Source: Echeneis naucrates (taxonomy: Eukaryota; Chordata; Actinopteri; Carangiformes; Echeneidae). From it: 64,000 nt of DNA. A model generated the notes under the pieces. It had not been told where the DNA came from. It saw nothing but the letters and a program-made list of their open reading frames with translations, and did no database searches. Positions within the stretch are counted from its first letter, which is position 1. Every line of letters starts with the position of its first letter. The stretch is from contig NC_042531.1 of the NCBI RefSeq assembly GCF_900963305.1, positions 2,231,872-2,295,871 on the forward strand. Reading direction: 5' to 3'. Made by a program: the position numbers and the translations under genes. Shown piece after piece: positions 1 to 13,161 of this stretch.

Positions 1-1433
1 GGGATTGGATACTTCTAGTCAGCACGTCCCTCCACCTAGAAGATGTACACACAATATACATTCATATTAATATCTCTCCAATCATCTTTGGATTTGACAC
101 CTTCCACCACAGAGTTGATGCTCCGAGTCCACGCCTGTTGACTTGTTTATAATTTTTATGAGTAAATAAATACCACGCTTTGTTGCTGGATTTTTCTTGT
201 GTATATGCTACAGTTTAACTGGTGATCGATCAGTGATAATATGTAGACCTATAGTCTATTTTATGGGCATGTCGTGCAAGAGATAACGATAATGTGTAAA
301 AATGTTTGAAGTGTTCAGTGAATGGATCATTGACTTTCCTATAAATCATGCCCTTACTTGGAACTAACCCAGGACATAAACTAATTCCCAACCCAGTTTC
401 CCAAAGGGCGGCCAGGATGAGTGTCTTGTCATGTGAGTGTTTGTTCTTAAAATGGTAAACTTGTGTTAACAGTTCGTGAATTCTGAAACATACGGACACT
501 ATCCGGTGGGTGTTTCCGAGGAGCAGAAATATCCGCCCGTTTCCAAATGAACGGTAAGCTATCGTAACTTTATACGTCAAAAATAATGTCATCAATCCGT
601 CAGCCGAGCACGCTAACCAGCTAGCTAACCAGTTAGCTAGCAGTCCATTTCGAAGGGACTAACTAGTGTAAGTGATCGGCAGTGAGTTTACTTAACGTAG
701 GCTACTCTCGCACAGATATGCTAGCTGGCATCCATTACACAAAGATTGACAAAGAATGGCCGAACAAATGCATTCTCAGTTTATTTAGTTATATAATAAA
801 TAACACACCAGTAACCTACACATTGGCTTGTTCCATTTCGCTTTCCGTACACTCAGCTGTGTTCCTACTTTGCGTTTCTTCTTTAAGTACGCACGGTAAC
901 TTAGCAACTACGCACGGACTTTACGCAGTAAATCAGCGTAAAGGGGAACCGGAACCTGGAGGAACCGAATCGGTTGACCACCACCGGCTAAAGTGCATTA
1001 GCTCCGTTGAGTTAGCCGATTAGCACTAAAATGTTTGTCCTGAAAGACTTCAGTTGAGTATAATGTGATCGGAATTGCGGCAGGATCTGGATATAATGGG
1101 AGACGTGAATTCAATATTCTGAAGTTGATTTTAATTAGCTGTAAATTGTCATTTTCTGCAGCGTAATGAAGCGCGGTAAACGAGCTAAGCTAAGCGCTAG
1201 CTGCTGCCGTTGTTTGGGGTGTGCTGTTGAATAATGCATATTTCCATTTTGTTCAGTTTGGTACAGGTAGATGGAAATGTATAACTGGGGGGAATAATTC
1301 ATTTCTTTGGTAATAGGTAATGAATGTGTCGTTCCGTAAACGATTCGTTCACTTTGAACCAATCTTTCGTATTGACTCCGGATTAAGAGCCATCTCAGTG
1401 AATGACTCGTTTTTTGTTTTTTTTTTCCTGGTC

Positions 1434-1444
1434 TGCGCATGCGC
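1434..1444. promoter_or_regulatory. NRF-1-like palindromic site
   Basis: TGCGCATGCGC matches the core of the NRF-1 binding consensus. It lies in the CpG-bearing part of the intergenic block between divergent receptor genes, about 1.3 kb before the P-gene start. Whether it is used is not shown by the sequence. Confidence 0.4.
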
Positions 1445-2776
1445 TCCGCCAGCTCAGATTAGTTCGCGAACGGGTCTCTTCTGCCACATGTCTCCGTGTA
1501 GGAATGAGGATTCGTTCATTTTTCACGTCATGCTGCTGTTACTGGTGAGGAGAGCTCTGAGACTTTAGCACGAAGGTTGTTGTTAGCTGTGTAGCTATGG
1601 GATGGATGTTTATTTTGCCTTTATGATGGAACAAATTCATACACGATGGGTCTTCACTGACCAGGTAGGCTAATGTGAATAACCATCCAAAGAATGGGAA
1701 TTTTTCTAATGGAAGGCGGAGCGCTGTGCTACCTGCAAATGAAGTAATGAGTAATTCCACCTTCACCAGGCTATGGCCCAAAGGGGGTTCAATAGTTTAA
1801 CAAAAGGAAACTTCTGTAGTTCATTTTACTGAATGAGATTAAAAGACAAGTCAGTAAAAAGGTCCAAACTACCATCACTAGTAGTAGGGATGAATCCTGA
1901 TGATATCGGTGACCTGGATCTTCTGCCTTGAGTGCCCTTTTCTCACCTGGACACCCCCCATAGATGTATCAAAAGAAGGTAGGGGAGAAATTCAAATGCA
2001 ATTTTAAAGGAAAGGGACTTTATTTCACCTGTTGTTGTTTTTTTTCTTTTTATTCTATTTATTTTCCCCTTTTTTTCACCCGAGACCTCAAATTATTTAT
2101 AATGGGATCAAGATTTACACAAAACTAATATAATGAATTTAACCCATAGTGGGAAGAAAAAGTGCTGTTTGGGTGAGTGAAACATTTTATAAGAACTTTC
2201 AGGCTAAAGAAACCGAAAAGGACAAAGTCTTCGGAGGACCAAAAACTGGTAAATGAAACGCTTCAGAGGATAAATTTTTTTTTTAAATCTGATGTAATTT
2301 CACTCAATAGTGCTCTTCTTTTAAAATTTATTTTAATCGTACATTGGTTGGAAAACAGTGTTCATGTTTTAACCTTGGGTAGGAAAATACTCTGGTGATG
2401 GGACACTTTTCCAATCAAACAAAAACAAACTCTAAATCTGAACCCCGGGAAAGAAAGAATTAGTGTGCAGGTGTAGGGTAGGATTAATATGATTCCTAAA
2501 GGGCCCATTAGCGCTCAGAATATCCACACATGACATTAGCTCTGAATGACAACCATTAAACCATTAAAAAAAAAAACACAAGGTAAGGTGGTTTAGTTTG
2601 TGAGGTTGGGAGAGGAAGGAAGGGTGTTGCAGCTGCCTTAAAAAAAGTTTTCCACTTAAGTGTCAGGAGTTGGAACTGAGGAGGAGAGAAAGGAAAGAAA
2701 TAAATTAGCTGTACGGCAAAGATCTTTCATCAGAAAGAGCTGACAGAGCTCATCAACCTCTCCTCTGTCTCTGAAT

Positions 2777-4000
2777 ATGGAGGTATGGGAAGAAGTTGAA
2801 CTCTGCTTTCCCCAACTCAACAGCTCCTGCAGGAAGACTGTGGTCCTCATTCTGAAGCCTTGTGCATTTTACTCTCTGCTGTCCCATCATCACTCTGCTC
2901 ACTGTGGTTCTTAACCTGCTGGTCATATCTCCATCTCCCACTTCAGGCAGTGATACGTTTTCTCTGAATTCCTTCAAAGATCTTACTTTTCACTTGCTGT
3001 TTTGCAAACAACACATTTAGGTTACTGGTTGTAGTGGAACATAATCTGTAGTACAGTGTTTTATATAGCTATGATAGTGAGCAGTGAATACTACAGATTT
3101 TATTAACTTCTAATAACGTGTATTGCTACAGCTACTAGATATAACAGTGTCTTGAGTGTTGATGTTATTTTCTTTTTCAGGCAGCTCCACACCACACCAA
3201 CCTCCTCCTCCTCTCTCTGGCTGCTGCTGACTTTGTAGTGGGTCTCTTGATGATGCCAGTTTTTCTTCCTCCAGAACCAAGGCTGCTGGTTCCTGGGTGA
3301 CTTTATGGTGGTGTGCATTACTTTCTGGGGTTCCTGGTTGTCAGTGTTTCAGTAGGAAACATGGTGCTGATATCTGTTGATCGCTACATTGCTATTTGTG
3401 AGCCCATGGTTTACTCCACCAGAGTTACCCTAAAGAGGAGTTCAGCTCTGTGTTTGTCTGTGCTGGATATTTTCTGCTGTTCACAGCAGCTGGATACTTC
3501 GGGATTTCCTAAAACGTCCAAACAGGTATAACTCCTGTTTATGGCGATTGTGTCGTTGTGGTAAACTTTGTTGAAGGAGCTGTTGATCTTGTTGTTACCT
3601 TTTTTAGGCCCCATTTTAGTCATCATAGTTTTGTACTTGCGAGTTTTTGGTGGCTGTGTCTCAGGCTAGTGCCATGCGCTGTCACATTGCAGCTGTCACA
3701 CTACAACTTTCAGGGAGTGTAAAAGCTAAAAAATCAGAAATGAAAGCAGCCAGGACTCTGGGTATTGTTAGTAGCTGTGTTTCTGTTGTGTTCCTCTCCA
3801 TATTATTGTTTCGCTGTTGCAGCTGAGAATAATTTAGTCGGGGCGTCATCTTCACTAATTGAGATTTGGCTGGTGTATTTCAACTCCTGTCTAAACCCTG
3901 TGATCTATGTCTTTTTCTACCCTGGTTCAGAAAATCTATTAAAAACATCATTACATGTCAGATACTGCAGCCTGGCTCCAGTCAGACCAGTTTAATGTAG
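2777..4000 (+). pseudogene. P-family TAAR, A1 copy, broken (or badly sequenced)
   Basis: Exon 1 is 2777-2946 and exon 2 is 3181-4000, aligned end to end with the intact A2 copy at 25789-27008. The two exons have exactly the lengths of the intact gene (170 and 820 nt), yet about four single-base shifts fall in exon 1 and about ten in exon 2, alternately plus and minus so that they cancel in total length. Recognisable pieces include the TM3 end with DRY (SVDRYIAICEP) and the TM7 motif around [13 protein letters not shown]. Balanced plus and minus slips without matching substitutions are unusual for a decayed gene and typical of uncorrected long-read consensus. The natural gene may therefore be intact. 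Intron 2947-3180 has the same GC donor and AG acceptor as the other copies. Confidence 0.75.
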
Positions 4001-4088
4001 AAAGAGATTTTTTTACATTATCAATGCACTAAATTTAAGCCTGGAAAAGTTGTCTGTTCCCACATTTTTGTTGATTTGGATATAAACC

Positions 4089-4143
4089 AGCACCACAGCC
4101 TCTCTGGATATGGAGACCCTGGAGGAAGCTGAACTCTGCTTTC
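4089..4143 (+). pseudogene. Ectopic fragment of M-family exon 1
   Basis: A 55-bp stretch matches, in plus orientation, the end of the 5'UTR and the first 11 codons (METLEEAELCF) of the minus-strand M receptors. It sits about 90 bp downstream of the P-gene stop. The enclosing 264-bp segment is bounded by two direct repeats of about 45 bp (around 4041-4088 and 4313-4357). It is present in A1, A2 and C2 and absent from C1 and C3. Confidence 0.8.
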
Positions 4144-5531
4144 TACTGGTGTGTTAATTAATATATAACTAAATACCAACCTGTTGTAAAGCCTGCTGTA
4201 CTTTCACACAGTCTGATATCCTGGAAATATCTTCCTACTAAGTTGACAACTGCTCCAGGCACTCTAAAATAATCAAATGCCTCCCAGATAAGGCTATGTA
4301 AATTCATGTCTGTAAAAGTTTTCTGTTCCCACATTTTAGTTGATTTGGATATAAACCTTCATATAAATTGATCTTGTGAATTTAATTTCAATGTTTTGAC
4401 AAAAATGTGACAGAATTGCTTGCAAAACCTGCTTTCCTTTTTCAAAAAGAAAAATGTTTCCACCAATTTTATCTGCTCTTGATAAAAGAATAATTGGCCA
4501 AATATTAAATCAATGTCGTCATTAGTTCAGAGTACTGAGTCACTCTCTATCTTGAGTTTGGATGATTCTTTATTATTTTCACATTCCCTCCTAAATACAG
4601 AACAGTTACAGTTACAGAAGCCATGTTAATTCATTACTCAATAAAAATCAAAAGTCAGCGTCCTATAATGTTCTATTGTTTCGAGGTCAATCAAATTGGG
4701 CATTATTTACTAATCTGTTTGTTTGTTTTGTTTTTTTTATTACTTGTATAACATGCATTGTGTGATCATGCCCCAGATGATGGTGTGCATATTCCCCTGT
4801 ACACAGTCCAAGGAAAGAGTGGCCTCTGTGTTCATATCTATAAAACACGACACACACAGTTCAGAAGTTATTGATCTCAGTTCAGTGTTTTGTCTGTAAT
4901 TGTTTTCACGGCACTCAGACTAATTATAATGTACCAATCAGAGTAGAATAGAGACTATTAGGACAATTACATCAATAAAACTTTGTAGTCCTGTAATGTG
5001 GAAAATTGTGATTTGCTAATGAAAGCAACTACACATTCAATGAAAAGGCATAGGTTTTATATGCAATATAAAGTGTGTCACGTTAAGTGTTCCACAATAT
5101 ACTTGGATTTATTTTATATTATATTTATGTTATTGTAGACATTCTGATGTTTATCAGTGTGGCTGTGAAAGAAGGGAGCAGGAAGTCTGGGGGGGTAGAG
5201 GGAGAGGACTGGCAGCAAAGGGGGCAATGCAATTTTTTACTTTTCCTTCAGCTTAGTTTATTCAGAAAACATGGATGAGCAATCACAATATTGACATACA
5301 TGGCTGATTTAGCAACAACAAAAAAAATAGTTCAGCTCAGTTAAAGGTTTTAAATTCAGCCACTTACAGATGAGCAATATCATTTTGACAAAAAGGAAAG
5401 CAACATCATGCTGGAGGCACTGACTCTTTATGTCCCAGGCAAGAAAATCAGATAACCTAATGAGCAAGTCATTTTTCATATTTTATCCTGGCATGAAGTA
5501 ACAGCAAGAAATCCTTATTTGAACTCTTTTC

Positions 5532-6722
5532 CTACAGTATGTTAGCATCAGAGGAATAAGGCTGCAGTATCTGAAGTGTGACAATCTGACGAATACACTT
5601 TCTAAACCAAGGATAGAAAAAAGCATAGATCAGTGGATTTAGACAGGAGTTCCAATAAAATAGCCAGATCCCAAAAACTGAAATTTCCACATCACTTGAC
5701 ATGTCCTGGCCTGCAATTGAGGGATAAAAATAAGGACAGAAACATATTAAAACACAACTTCAACAACACCAAGAGTCCTAGCTGCTTTTCTCTCAGACTT
5801 ATTAGCGCTCACATGAACTGAATTCTGGACTTTCACTGCTGCAGTATGAGACCTCAGAGCTCGAGCCTGTGACACAGCCACCACAAATACTTTCATATAC
5901 AGAGTTATGATAACGGAAATGGGACCTATAAAAGTCAACACGCCATCTAAAGCTCCTGTTAAGAAGTTAATAACAGCTACACACTCTCCATAGCAGGAAT
6001 TATACCTATCTGGGTGTTTCAGGAAGACATTCAGTATCACACCGTTATACAAGACAGAACAGGCCCAACACAGACCAACACTGACTTTAACTCTGTTTAG
6101 AGTGACTTTAGTGGAGTAATGCAAAGGGTCACAAATGGCCACGTAACGGTCAACCGATATGAGCACCATGTTTCCTACTGAGGCAATGGAAGGACAAAAG
6201 AGACATAATAAAACAGTCTGCATGTCAAGCTCCCCAAAACCCAGCAGCCTTCTTTAAGGAGGATTTGAAGTGGCATCAGCAGGAGTCCGACAAGGAAGTC
6301 TGAGACAGCCAGAGAGAGGAGGAGGAGGTTGGTGGAGGTGTGTAGCTGCCTGGAGAAAGAAAACCATACTGAGCCCATTAGTCTCTGCAGCAGATGAACA
6401 CCATGATTCTTTAAACAGTGTTCACATGCAGCAGCAGTTTTAAATGCAGCTGTCTAAAAATAGTCACAATTACATTTCCTTACATAGAAATCATTCAAAC
6501 TTTTCATCTGAATAAATAAAAATTATTTTGGTGTTAATGTTTTGAAGTTTATGCCTGAAGTGGGAGATAGAGATGATGACCAGCAGGTGAGACAGACAGT
6601 CAGTACGGTGATGGAGGACAGCAGAATGTAAAGGAAAACGTTTGTGGCGTAATGCTGTAACTTCTTCCTGCAGAAGTGTTCATCTGTGGAAAGCAGAGTT
6701 CAGCTTCCTCCAGGGTCTCCAT
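5532..6722 (-). pseudogene. M-family TAAR, A1 copy, frameshifted
   Basis: Exon 1 is 6555-6722 and exon 2 is 5532-6349, matched to the intact A2 gene at 28542-29737. Exon 1 is 168 nt instead of 170 because of one-base losses near 6588 and 6671. Exon 2 is 818 nt instead of 820, with losses near 5750 and 6187. The remaining protein shares the A2 allele marks: Leu at residue 84, and a Glu in TM6 in the string GVVEVVF. All four lesions are single-base losses in a zone rich in such differences, so a sequencing cause is as likely as true decay. Confidence 0.75.
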
Positions 6723-8004
6723 ATCCAGAGAGGCTGTGGTGCTCCAGTAGATTTTCTGGCCAGCATCTCCATCAAAACGCTGAATAAGACACTCCTCCCT
6801 CTTTTCCCTGTAACCAAACAACTGTCTTTTTGTTCTGTGATGCAATGATCGGAGCCTGGACCTTCATTTGGATTGGATACTTCTATTCAGCACGTCCTCC
6901 ACCTAGAAGATTGTACACACAAATATTAATATGAATATTAAATATTCATATTTAATATCTCTCCAATCATCTTTGGATTTGACACCTTCCACCACAGAAT
7001 GACCTGCAACAGCACAAAGGCATGTTTAAATAATATGTTTCAATACAGAATAGTTGATGTTGTTAATGTAAAATCCAAACCCAACATTGAACCTTTAATT
7101 TAATTTAGGAATTTCATCATTAACCCTCAACACGTTGATATTAAAAACACATTTCAGCCACATGTAAATGACAGTGACAATAGCCATTGGACATGTCTGC
7201 CGGTGTCATGTTAGCAACAATCTCTTTCTGGAGATTCTACTCACTCCAGCTCAGAGCAGTAATCAGGGCAACCACTGGCAGATGTTCTTTTTTGTTGAAT
7301 AACTATGCTCAATAATGAAGGACCTGTGGTGACAGCTGTGATAAAAGCTGTTTCAATTGATTCCAAAACACAATTCCATCAATGAAACAAGGACGGCACG
7401 CCTTAACGTTTGTTAAAAGTGACTACATCAGTAATCTGTGCTGCTTAATTTACAGAAGAAAACTATTTGAACATGTGTTGTCTGACAGGGCTAAAGCTTC
7501 CCATACAGGTCAACAGCAGGAGACGGTGAGAGTGGATGTTACAATTGGAGAAGTTTTAGAAGTTGATGTGCCTGCTAAAGTCCTCTAGGTGGCACCAAAA
7601 CTCACTGCAGTCAAAGATGGTACGGTCCTCTGGAAACTGAAATACGATACAAGGATTTGTTGTGGTTCGACAGAGATGGGATTTAGTGAGCTCACCTGAC
7701 AGTGGTGAAGTCCATAAATAAATGGTAGATATATATAAAATACCTAAGCAGCTGTGCCTCGGCATTTCAGATTGGTTCATCTGAAATGTTATTTGCCAGT
7801 TGAAGATGTTGTGTCATACGTTTGGCCAAAGATATAGACAGTAGTGATTACACATTCTCATTAGGCAGTATTTTTTCTATACTGGGTTTAAATGTACTTA
7901 AAAAAAATAATTAAAAAAAAATCACCTACATAGACTCAAAAATTCCGCATATATTATAAATATCAAAGAACAATTTACTTAAATTGGCCTGCATCACGTT
8001 AATC

Positions 8005-8308
8005 TCCAGGTCATCATCTCCATCTCCCACTTCGGCAGTGATACACTTTTCTCTGAATCCCCTAAAAGATCTTTACTTTTCACTTGCTGTTCTGCAACAA
8101 ACACATTTAGGTAAATGTAACTGGTTGCAGCTGAGAATAATTTCATCGGGGCGTCATCTTCACTAATTGAGATTTGGCTGGTGTATTCCAACTCCTGTCT
8201 AAACCCTGTGATCTTTGTCTTTTCTACCTCTGGTTCAGAAAATCTATTAAAAACATCATTACATGTCAGATACTGCAGCCTGGCTCCAGTCAGACCAGTT
8301 TAATGTAG
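8005..8308 (+). pseudogene. Relic of a P-family TAAR with internal deletion
   Basis: The start matches the last codons of P exon 1 (VIISISHF) plus the first part of the intron. It then jumps straight to the last part of exon 2, with AAENNFIGASSS-like residues, a TM7 string resembling NSCLNPVI, and the tail to the TAG stop at 8306-8308. TM2 to TM6 and most of exon 1 are gone. The deletion joint lies about 8133 at GTTG, a 4-base string present at both old breakpoints, which fits end joining at microhomology. The same joint occurs in B2 and B3, so the deletion predates the duplication of type B units. Confidence 0.9.
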
Positions 8309-8382
8309 AAAGAGAATGATTTGAGTGAAACCTTTTTCTGTGAATAGAAAATTATATATTTTTACATTATCAGTGCACTTTA

Positions 8383-10615
8383 GAAAAAAAAAAAAAAAAA
8401 ACACAAGAAACTTGTGCGACAACAAAATGGACCAGACTCAGTGATCACCTTCCTAACAACAAACTTTCACCCTGCTCTATGTGCCCTACAGATAATATCC
8501 AACTAGGCCAGTGAGCGGTGGTAGCTATCATGTCTTTGGGGTCATCAGGTGGGAACCCCTTTCACCGGTGTTTTGTCTAGTTAGTCCACAACACCTCCAG
8601 GAGGCTAAACCGTGAACACTGGCGTCCCAGAGTCACCCCCTAATGCCAGCCATCACCGTTCCTCACACAGAGACAGCTATCTCAAACAGCACGACTGTCA
8701 ACTACTGTGACCTCTCACCAACTGCACCAGTGAAAGCGGGGTGGGGATACAGACCCTGGTTCGGGTAGGGGGCATGAAAGTATAGAGGTGCAGGGGCAGG
8801 AGTGGGGCAGTACAAGCTACACTAGCAGATTCAGCAACTAAACTCACCTGAACAATCCTATATTCAAACAAAACCAACACAGGCCAACTCACCTGGGCTA
8901 ACCGCATGGTCTCAAAGAGGCTCAAACAGGCCACACCCTCCACTTAAATACACTTCCTCTTCCTGGATTTCTTCCTCTGCTTCTTCCTAGAGTCTGTCTA
9001 TCTTAAGAGCTCCCCCTGCTGGGCCCCCAGCTACTATACTTCTCTAACCAAATCCACTGACTGGATCTTACTGCCTCATCTGACATTTCCTTCACTGTTT
9101 TCCTCACCCTCTGTCCCCTTCCTCCTAACTCCTGCAACAAAGCGACAGCAGATCTGGTTACAAACCGTCTACATCCTACTTCCACTGGACAAATCCTAAC
9201 CTTCCATCCTCGCTGCTCAGCATCCTTACTTAGACCTGCATACCTGAGCTTTTTCCTTTCCTTTGCTTCTTCAACTGAATCCTCCCACGACACAGTCAGC
9301 TCTATGGAATATACTTTCTTTCTACTCCTAGACCACACAATTATATCAGGCCTTAGCTTTGTACAGGCTATTTCCAGGGGAACAACAAGCTTTCCTCCTA
9401 AATCCACCTGCATCTCCCAGTCACCAGCATCCTCTAAGCTGCCTTGCTTCCTTATTATCTTATTAACTTTCCCTCCTTCCTGACCAAACTGTACTGCAAC
9501 TCTCTTTGTCTTAGACCCTCCTAGAATTGCCTGCCTCCGTATATCTTTAAACCTGCAGCTAAGCTTTTTAAAACCTGGTTATGTCGCCACGTATATCGGC
9601 CTTGTGAGAGACTAACATTAGAACCGGACGAGATGTGATTTAGAGTTGCAGTACCTGAACACAACGGACATAGGGGTCTCCATTTACCCAGAGTTTTAAG
9701 TTCTAGGGAGTTGGCAATACATCATATGTTGCCCCTATCAAAAATCTAATCCTACTTTCCTCCATACTCCACAGCTCTTTCCAACTAAGGTTTTTCTTCT
9801 CTACACCTTCCCAGTTCAACCACTGCTTAGCCTGAGCCACTGCCCTCGCACTCCTTAATATTTCCTCCTGTCTACGAACCTGCTCCACAACTAGCTTCCT
9901 CTTCTCTTTGGGACCTGCTCTACTCCACACCGGTTTGCCTGAGCCAAGCCCCAAGCCTCCCCGGCCTATCTGTACATTACCCACAATCTCTGTATGCCTA
10001 AGAGCTGCTTCTGCTTCCTGCACTGCCGTCCTTGGATTCCATTTTCTCCCCTTGGTTGGGTTTGGAACCACCTTACTAACTACCACATCTTTACTCCCAG
10101 ATAACAGGAGCTCTGTCCTAACCTTAGTACATTTAAACTCCTCCACTAGACTACATGCTGAGAGCTGAAGTACGCCTTTCCCATACAGTGCCACAGTGCT
10201 TAAACATCGGAACACCGAGCCACTTCCTAATGTAAAAGCTTACTAGTCTTTCCATTTTCTCTGCAGCCAATATTGGAATCTCATATACCGACAGTGGCCA
10301 CATCAATCTGGGAAATAATCCAAACTGCAAACACCACAGCTTCAACTTTCCTGGAAGTCCCGATTTATCTATTCTATCCAGTCCCTCAGCAGCATCCTTC
10401 CTAAACTGCACTACCTGTTCTCCATCATGCAAATCTGCCTTGTACCACCTACCGAGGCTCTTGACTGGTTTTTCCCTAATTATTGGAATTTCTTCTTCAT
10501 CGATTACAAACTTTCGATAACTTAATCTTCCTCTACTTATTGAGATACTTCTAGACTTACTAGGCTTGATTCTCATACTAGCCCACTTTAAGTTTTTATT
10601 AAGTATCTGTTAAGT
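8383..10615 (-). mobile_element. 5'-truncated REL-endonuclease LINE (R2/HERO/NeSL-like)
   Basis: Read on the minus strand, the element gives post-RT sequence (WASMRIKPSKSRS near 10590), a thumb-like region with EGLDRIDKSGLPGKLKLWC, a CCHC-type knuckle (CPLC ... HIL) near 9680, and a PD-(D/E)xK endonuclease (RPDIIVWS followed by YSIELTV, about 9290-9390). This order is that of LINEs with a restriction-enzyme-like endonuclease. The RT core is missing, so the copy is 5'-truncated. Several frameshifts break it, more than in B2. The left (3') end meets an A run at 8384-8401, which is a T run in element sense and unusual for a LINE tail. The exact clade cannot be fixed by eye. Confidence 0.75.
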
Positions 10616-11690
10616 ATCTACCTGCTGTACTTACACACAGTCTGATATCCTGGAAATATCTTCCTACTAAGTTGACAACTGCTCCAGGCACTCTAAAATA
10701 ATCAAATGCCTCCCAGATAAGGCTATGTAAATTCATGTCTGTAAAAGTTGTCTGTTCCCACATTTTTGTTGATTTGGATATAAACCTTCATATAAATTGA
10801 TCTTGTGAATTTAATTTCAATATTTGACAAAATGTGACAGAATTGCTTGCAAAACCTGCTTTCCTTTTTCAAAAAAGAAAAATGTTTCTCACCAATTTTA
10901 TCTGCTCTGATAAAAGAATAATTGGCCACAATATTAAATCAATGTCGTCATTAGTTCAGAGTACTGAGTCACTCCTCTAGTCTTGAGTTTGGATGATTCT
11001 TTATTATTTTTCACATTCCCTCCTAATACAGAACAGTTTACAGTTACAGAAGCCATGTTAATTCATTACTCAATAAAAATCAAAAGTCAGCGTCCTATAA
11101 TGTTCTATTGTTTTGAGGTAAATCAAATTGGGCAATATTATACTAATATGTTTGTTTGTTTTGTTTTTGTTTTATTACTTGTATAACATGCATTGTGTGA
11201 TCATGCCCCAGATGATGGTGTGCATATTCCCCTGTACACCAGTCCAAGGAAAGAGTGGCCTCTGTGTTACTATCTATAAACACGACACACACCAGTTCAG
11301 AAGTTATTGACCTCAGTTCAGTGTTTTGTCTGTAATTGTTTTCACGGCACTCAGAATAATTATAATGTACCAATCAGAGTAGAATAGAGACTATTAGGCC
11401 AATTACATCAATAAAACTTTGTAGTCCTGTAATGTGGAAAATTGTGATTTGCTACTGAAAGCAACTACACATTCAATGAAAAGGCATAGGTTTTATATGC
11501 AATATAAAGTGTGTACGTTAAGTGTTTCCACAATATACTGGATTATTTTATATTATATTTATGTTATTGTAGACATTCTGATGTTTATCAGTGTGGCTGT
11601 GAAAGAAGGGAGCAGGAAGTCTGGGGGGGTAGAGGGAGAGGACTGGCAGCAAAGGGGGCAATGCAATTTTTTACTTTTCCTTCAGCTTAG

Positions 11691-11696
11691 TTTATT
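11691..11696 (-). terminator. Polyadenylation signal of the B1 M gene
   Basis: AATAAA on the minus strand, about 270 bp downstream of the stop codon. It is conserved at the same distance in the other M genes. Confidence 0.5.
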
Positions 11697-11965
11697 CAGA
11701 AAACATGGATGAGCAATCACAATATTGACATACATGGCTGATTTAGCAACAACAAAAACAATCATTCAGCTCAGTTAAAGGTTTTAAATTCAGCCACTTA
11801 CAGATGAGCAATATCATTTTGACAAAAAGGAAAGCAACATCATGCTGGAGGCACTGACTCTTTATGTCCCAGGCAAGAAAATCAGATAACCTCATGAGCA
11901 AGTCATTTTTCATATTTTATCCTGGCATGAAGTAACAGCAAGAAATCCTTATTTGAACTCTTTTC

Positions 11966-13161
11966 CTACAGTATGTTAGCATCAGAGGAATAAGGCTGCA
12001 GTATCTGAAGTGTGACAATCTGACGAATACACTTTCTAAACCAAGGATAGAAAAAAGCATAGATCAGTGGATTTAGACAGGAGTTACTAGAAAGTAGCCA
12101 GATCCCAAAAACTGAAATTTCCACATCACTTGACACGTCCTGGCCTGCGATTGAGGTATAAAAATAAGGACAGAAACATATTAGAAACACAACTACAACA
12201 ACACCAAGAGTCCTGGCTGCTTTTCTCTCAGACTTATTAGCGCTCACATGAACTGAATTCTGGACTTTCACTGCTGCAGTATGAGACCTCAGAGCTCGAG
12301 CCTGTGACACAGCCACCACAAATACTTTCATATACAGAGTTATGATAACGGAAATGGGACCTATAAAAGTCAACATGCCATCTAAAGCTCCTGTTAAGAA
12401 GTTAATAACAACTACACACTCTCCATAGCAGGAATTATACCTATCTGGGTGTTTCAGGAAGACATTCAGTATCACACCGTTATACAAGACAGAACAGGCC
12501 CAACACAGACCAACACTGACTTTAACTCTGTTTAGAGTGACTTTAGTGGAGTAATGCAAAGGGTCACAAATGGCCACGTAACGGTCAACCGATATGAGCA
12601 CCATGTTTCCTACTGAGGCAATTGGAAGGACAAAAGAGACATAATAAAACAGTCTGCATGTCAAGCTCCCCAAAACCCAGCAGCCTTCTTTAAGGAGGAT
12701 TTGAACTGGCATCAGCAGGAGTCCGACAAGGAAGTCTGAGACAGCCAGAGAGAGGAGGAGGAGGTTGGTGGAGGTGTGTAGCTGCCTGGAGAAAGAAAAC
12801 CATACTGAGCCCATTAGTCTCTGCAGCAGATGGAACACCATGATTCTTTAAACAGTGTTCACATGCAGCAGCAGTTTTAAATACAGCTGTCTAAAAATAG
12901 TCACAATTACATTTCCTTACATAGAAATCATTCAAACTTTTCATCTGAATAAAATAAAAATAATTTTGTGTTAATGTTTTGAAGTTTATGCCTGAAGTGG
13001 GAGATAGAGATGATGACCAGCAGGTTGAGACAGACAGTCAGTACGGTGATGGAGGACAGCAGAATGTAAAGGAAAACGTTTGTGGCGTAATGCTGTAACT
13101 TCTTCCTGCATGAAGTGTTCATCTGTGGAAAGCAGAGTTCAGCTTCCTCCAGGGTCTCCAT
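11966..13161 (-). CDS. M-family TAAR, class III-like olfactory receptor (B1), intact
   Basis: Coding exons are 12992-13161 (170 nt) and 11966-12785 (820 nt), giving 329 residues. This is a seven-TM rhodopsin-class receptor. N15-T-S is a glycosylation site in the short N-terminus. D74 is 2.50, C100 (3.25) and C180 form the usual disulfide, and DRY is 124-126. NPLIY is 295-299 and the TAAR TM7-helix 8 signature ends in Y-P-W-F (303-306). The aminergic Asp at 3.32 is Ser (107), while Asp192 is at 5.42 before P200 (5.50). The toggle position 6.48 is Phe261 (CFCP). The intron (12786-12991) has a GC donor and AG acceptor and splits Arg57. The start chosen is the METLEE ATG, shared by all copies. 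Inferred role: amine-sensing olfactory GPCR coupled to Golf. An A2-like AATAAA lies 270 bp past the stop (11691-11696, minus strand). Confidence 0.92.

Larger units (their letters stand above)
1..6869. repeat. TAAR tandem unit A1 (type A)
   Basis: Colinear with unit A2 (23005-29882), from which it differs mostly by one-base gains and losses. The first 2.7 kb is non-coding. It lies between a minus-strand receptor just off the left edge and the plus-strand receptor at 2777. It holds a 22-bp inverted repeat (620-641), an NRF-1-like site (1434-1444) and a 389-bp segment found only in type A units (1837-2225). Between the two receptors (4001-5531) I see only an ectopic exon-1 scrap (4089-4143) and A/T-rich 3' flank. 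No other gene is visible. Confidence 0.9.

Noticed and set aside
620-641. 22-bp inverted repeat (GCTAGCTAAC arms) as a transposon end
   Set aside because: No partner terminal repeat or target duplication nearby; kept as a local inverted repeat of unknown meaning.
1320-1568. Small ORF near the NRF-1-like site in A1
   Set aside because: Frame is not kept in other units; codons derive from T runs and CpG patch.
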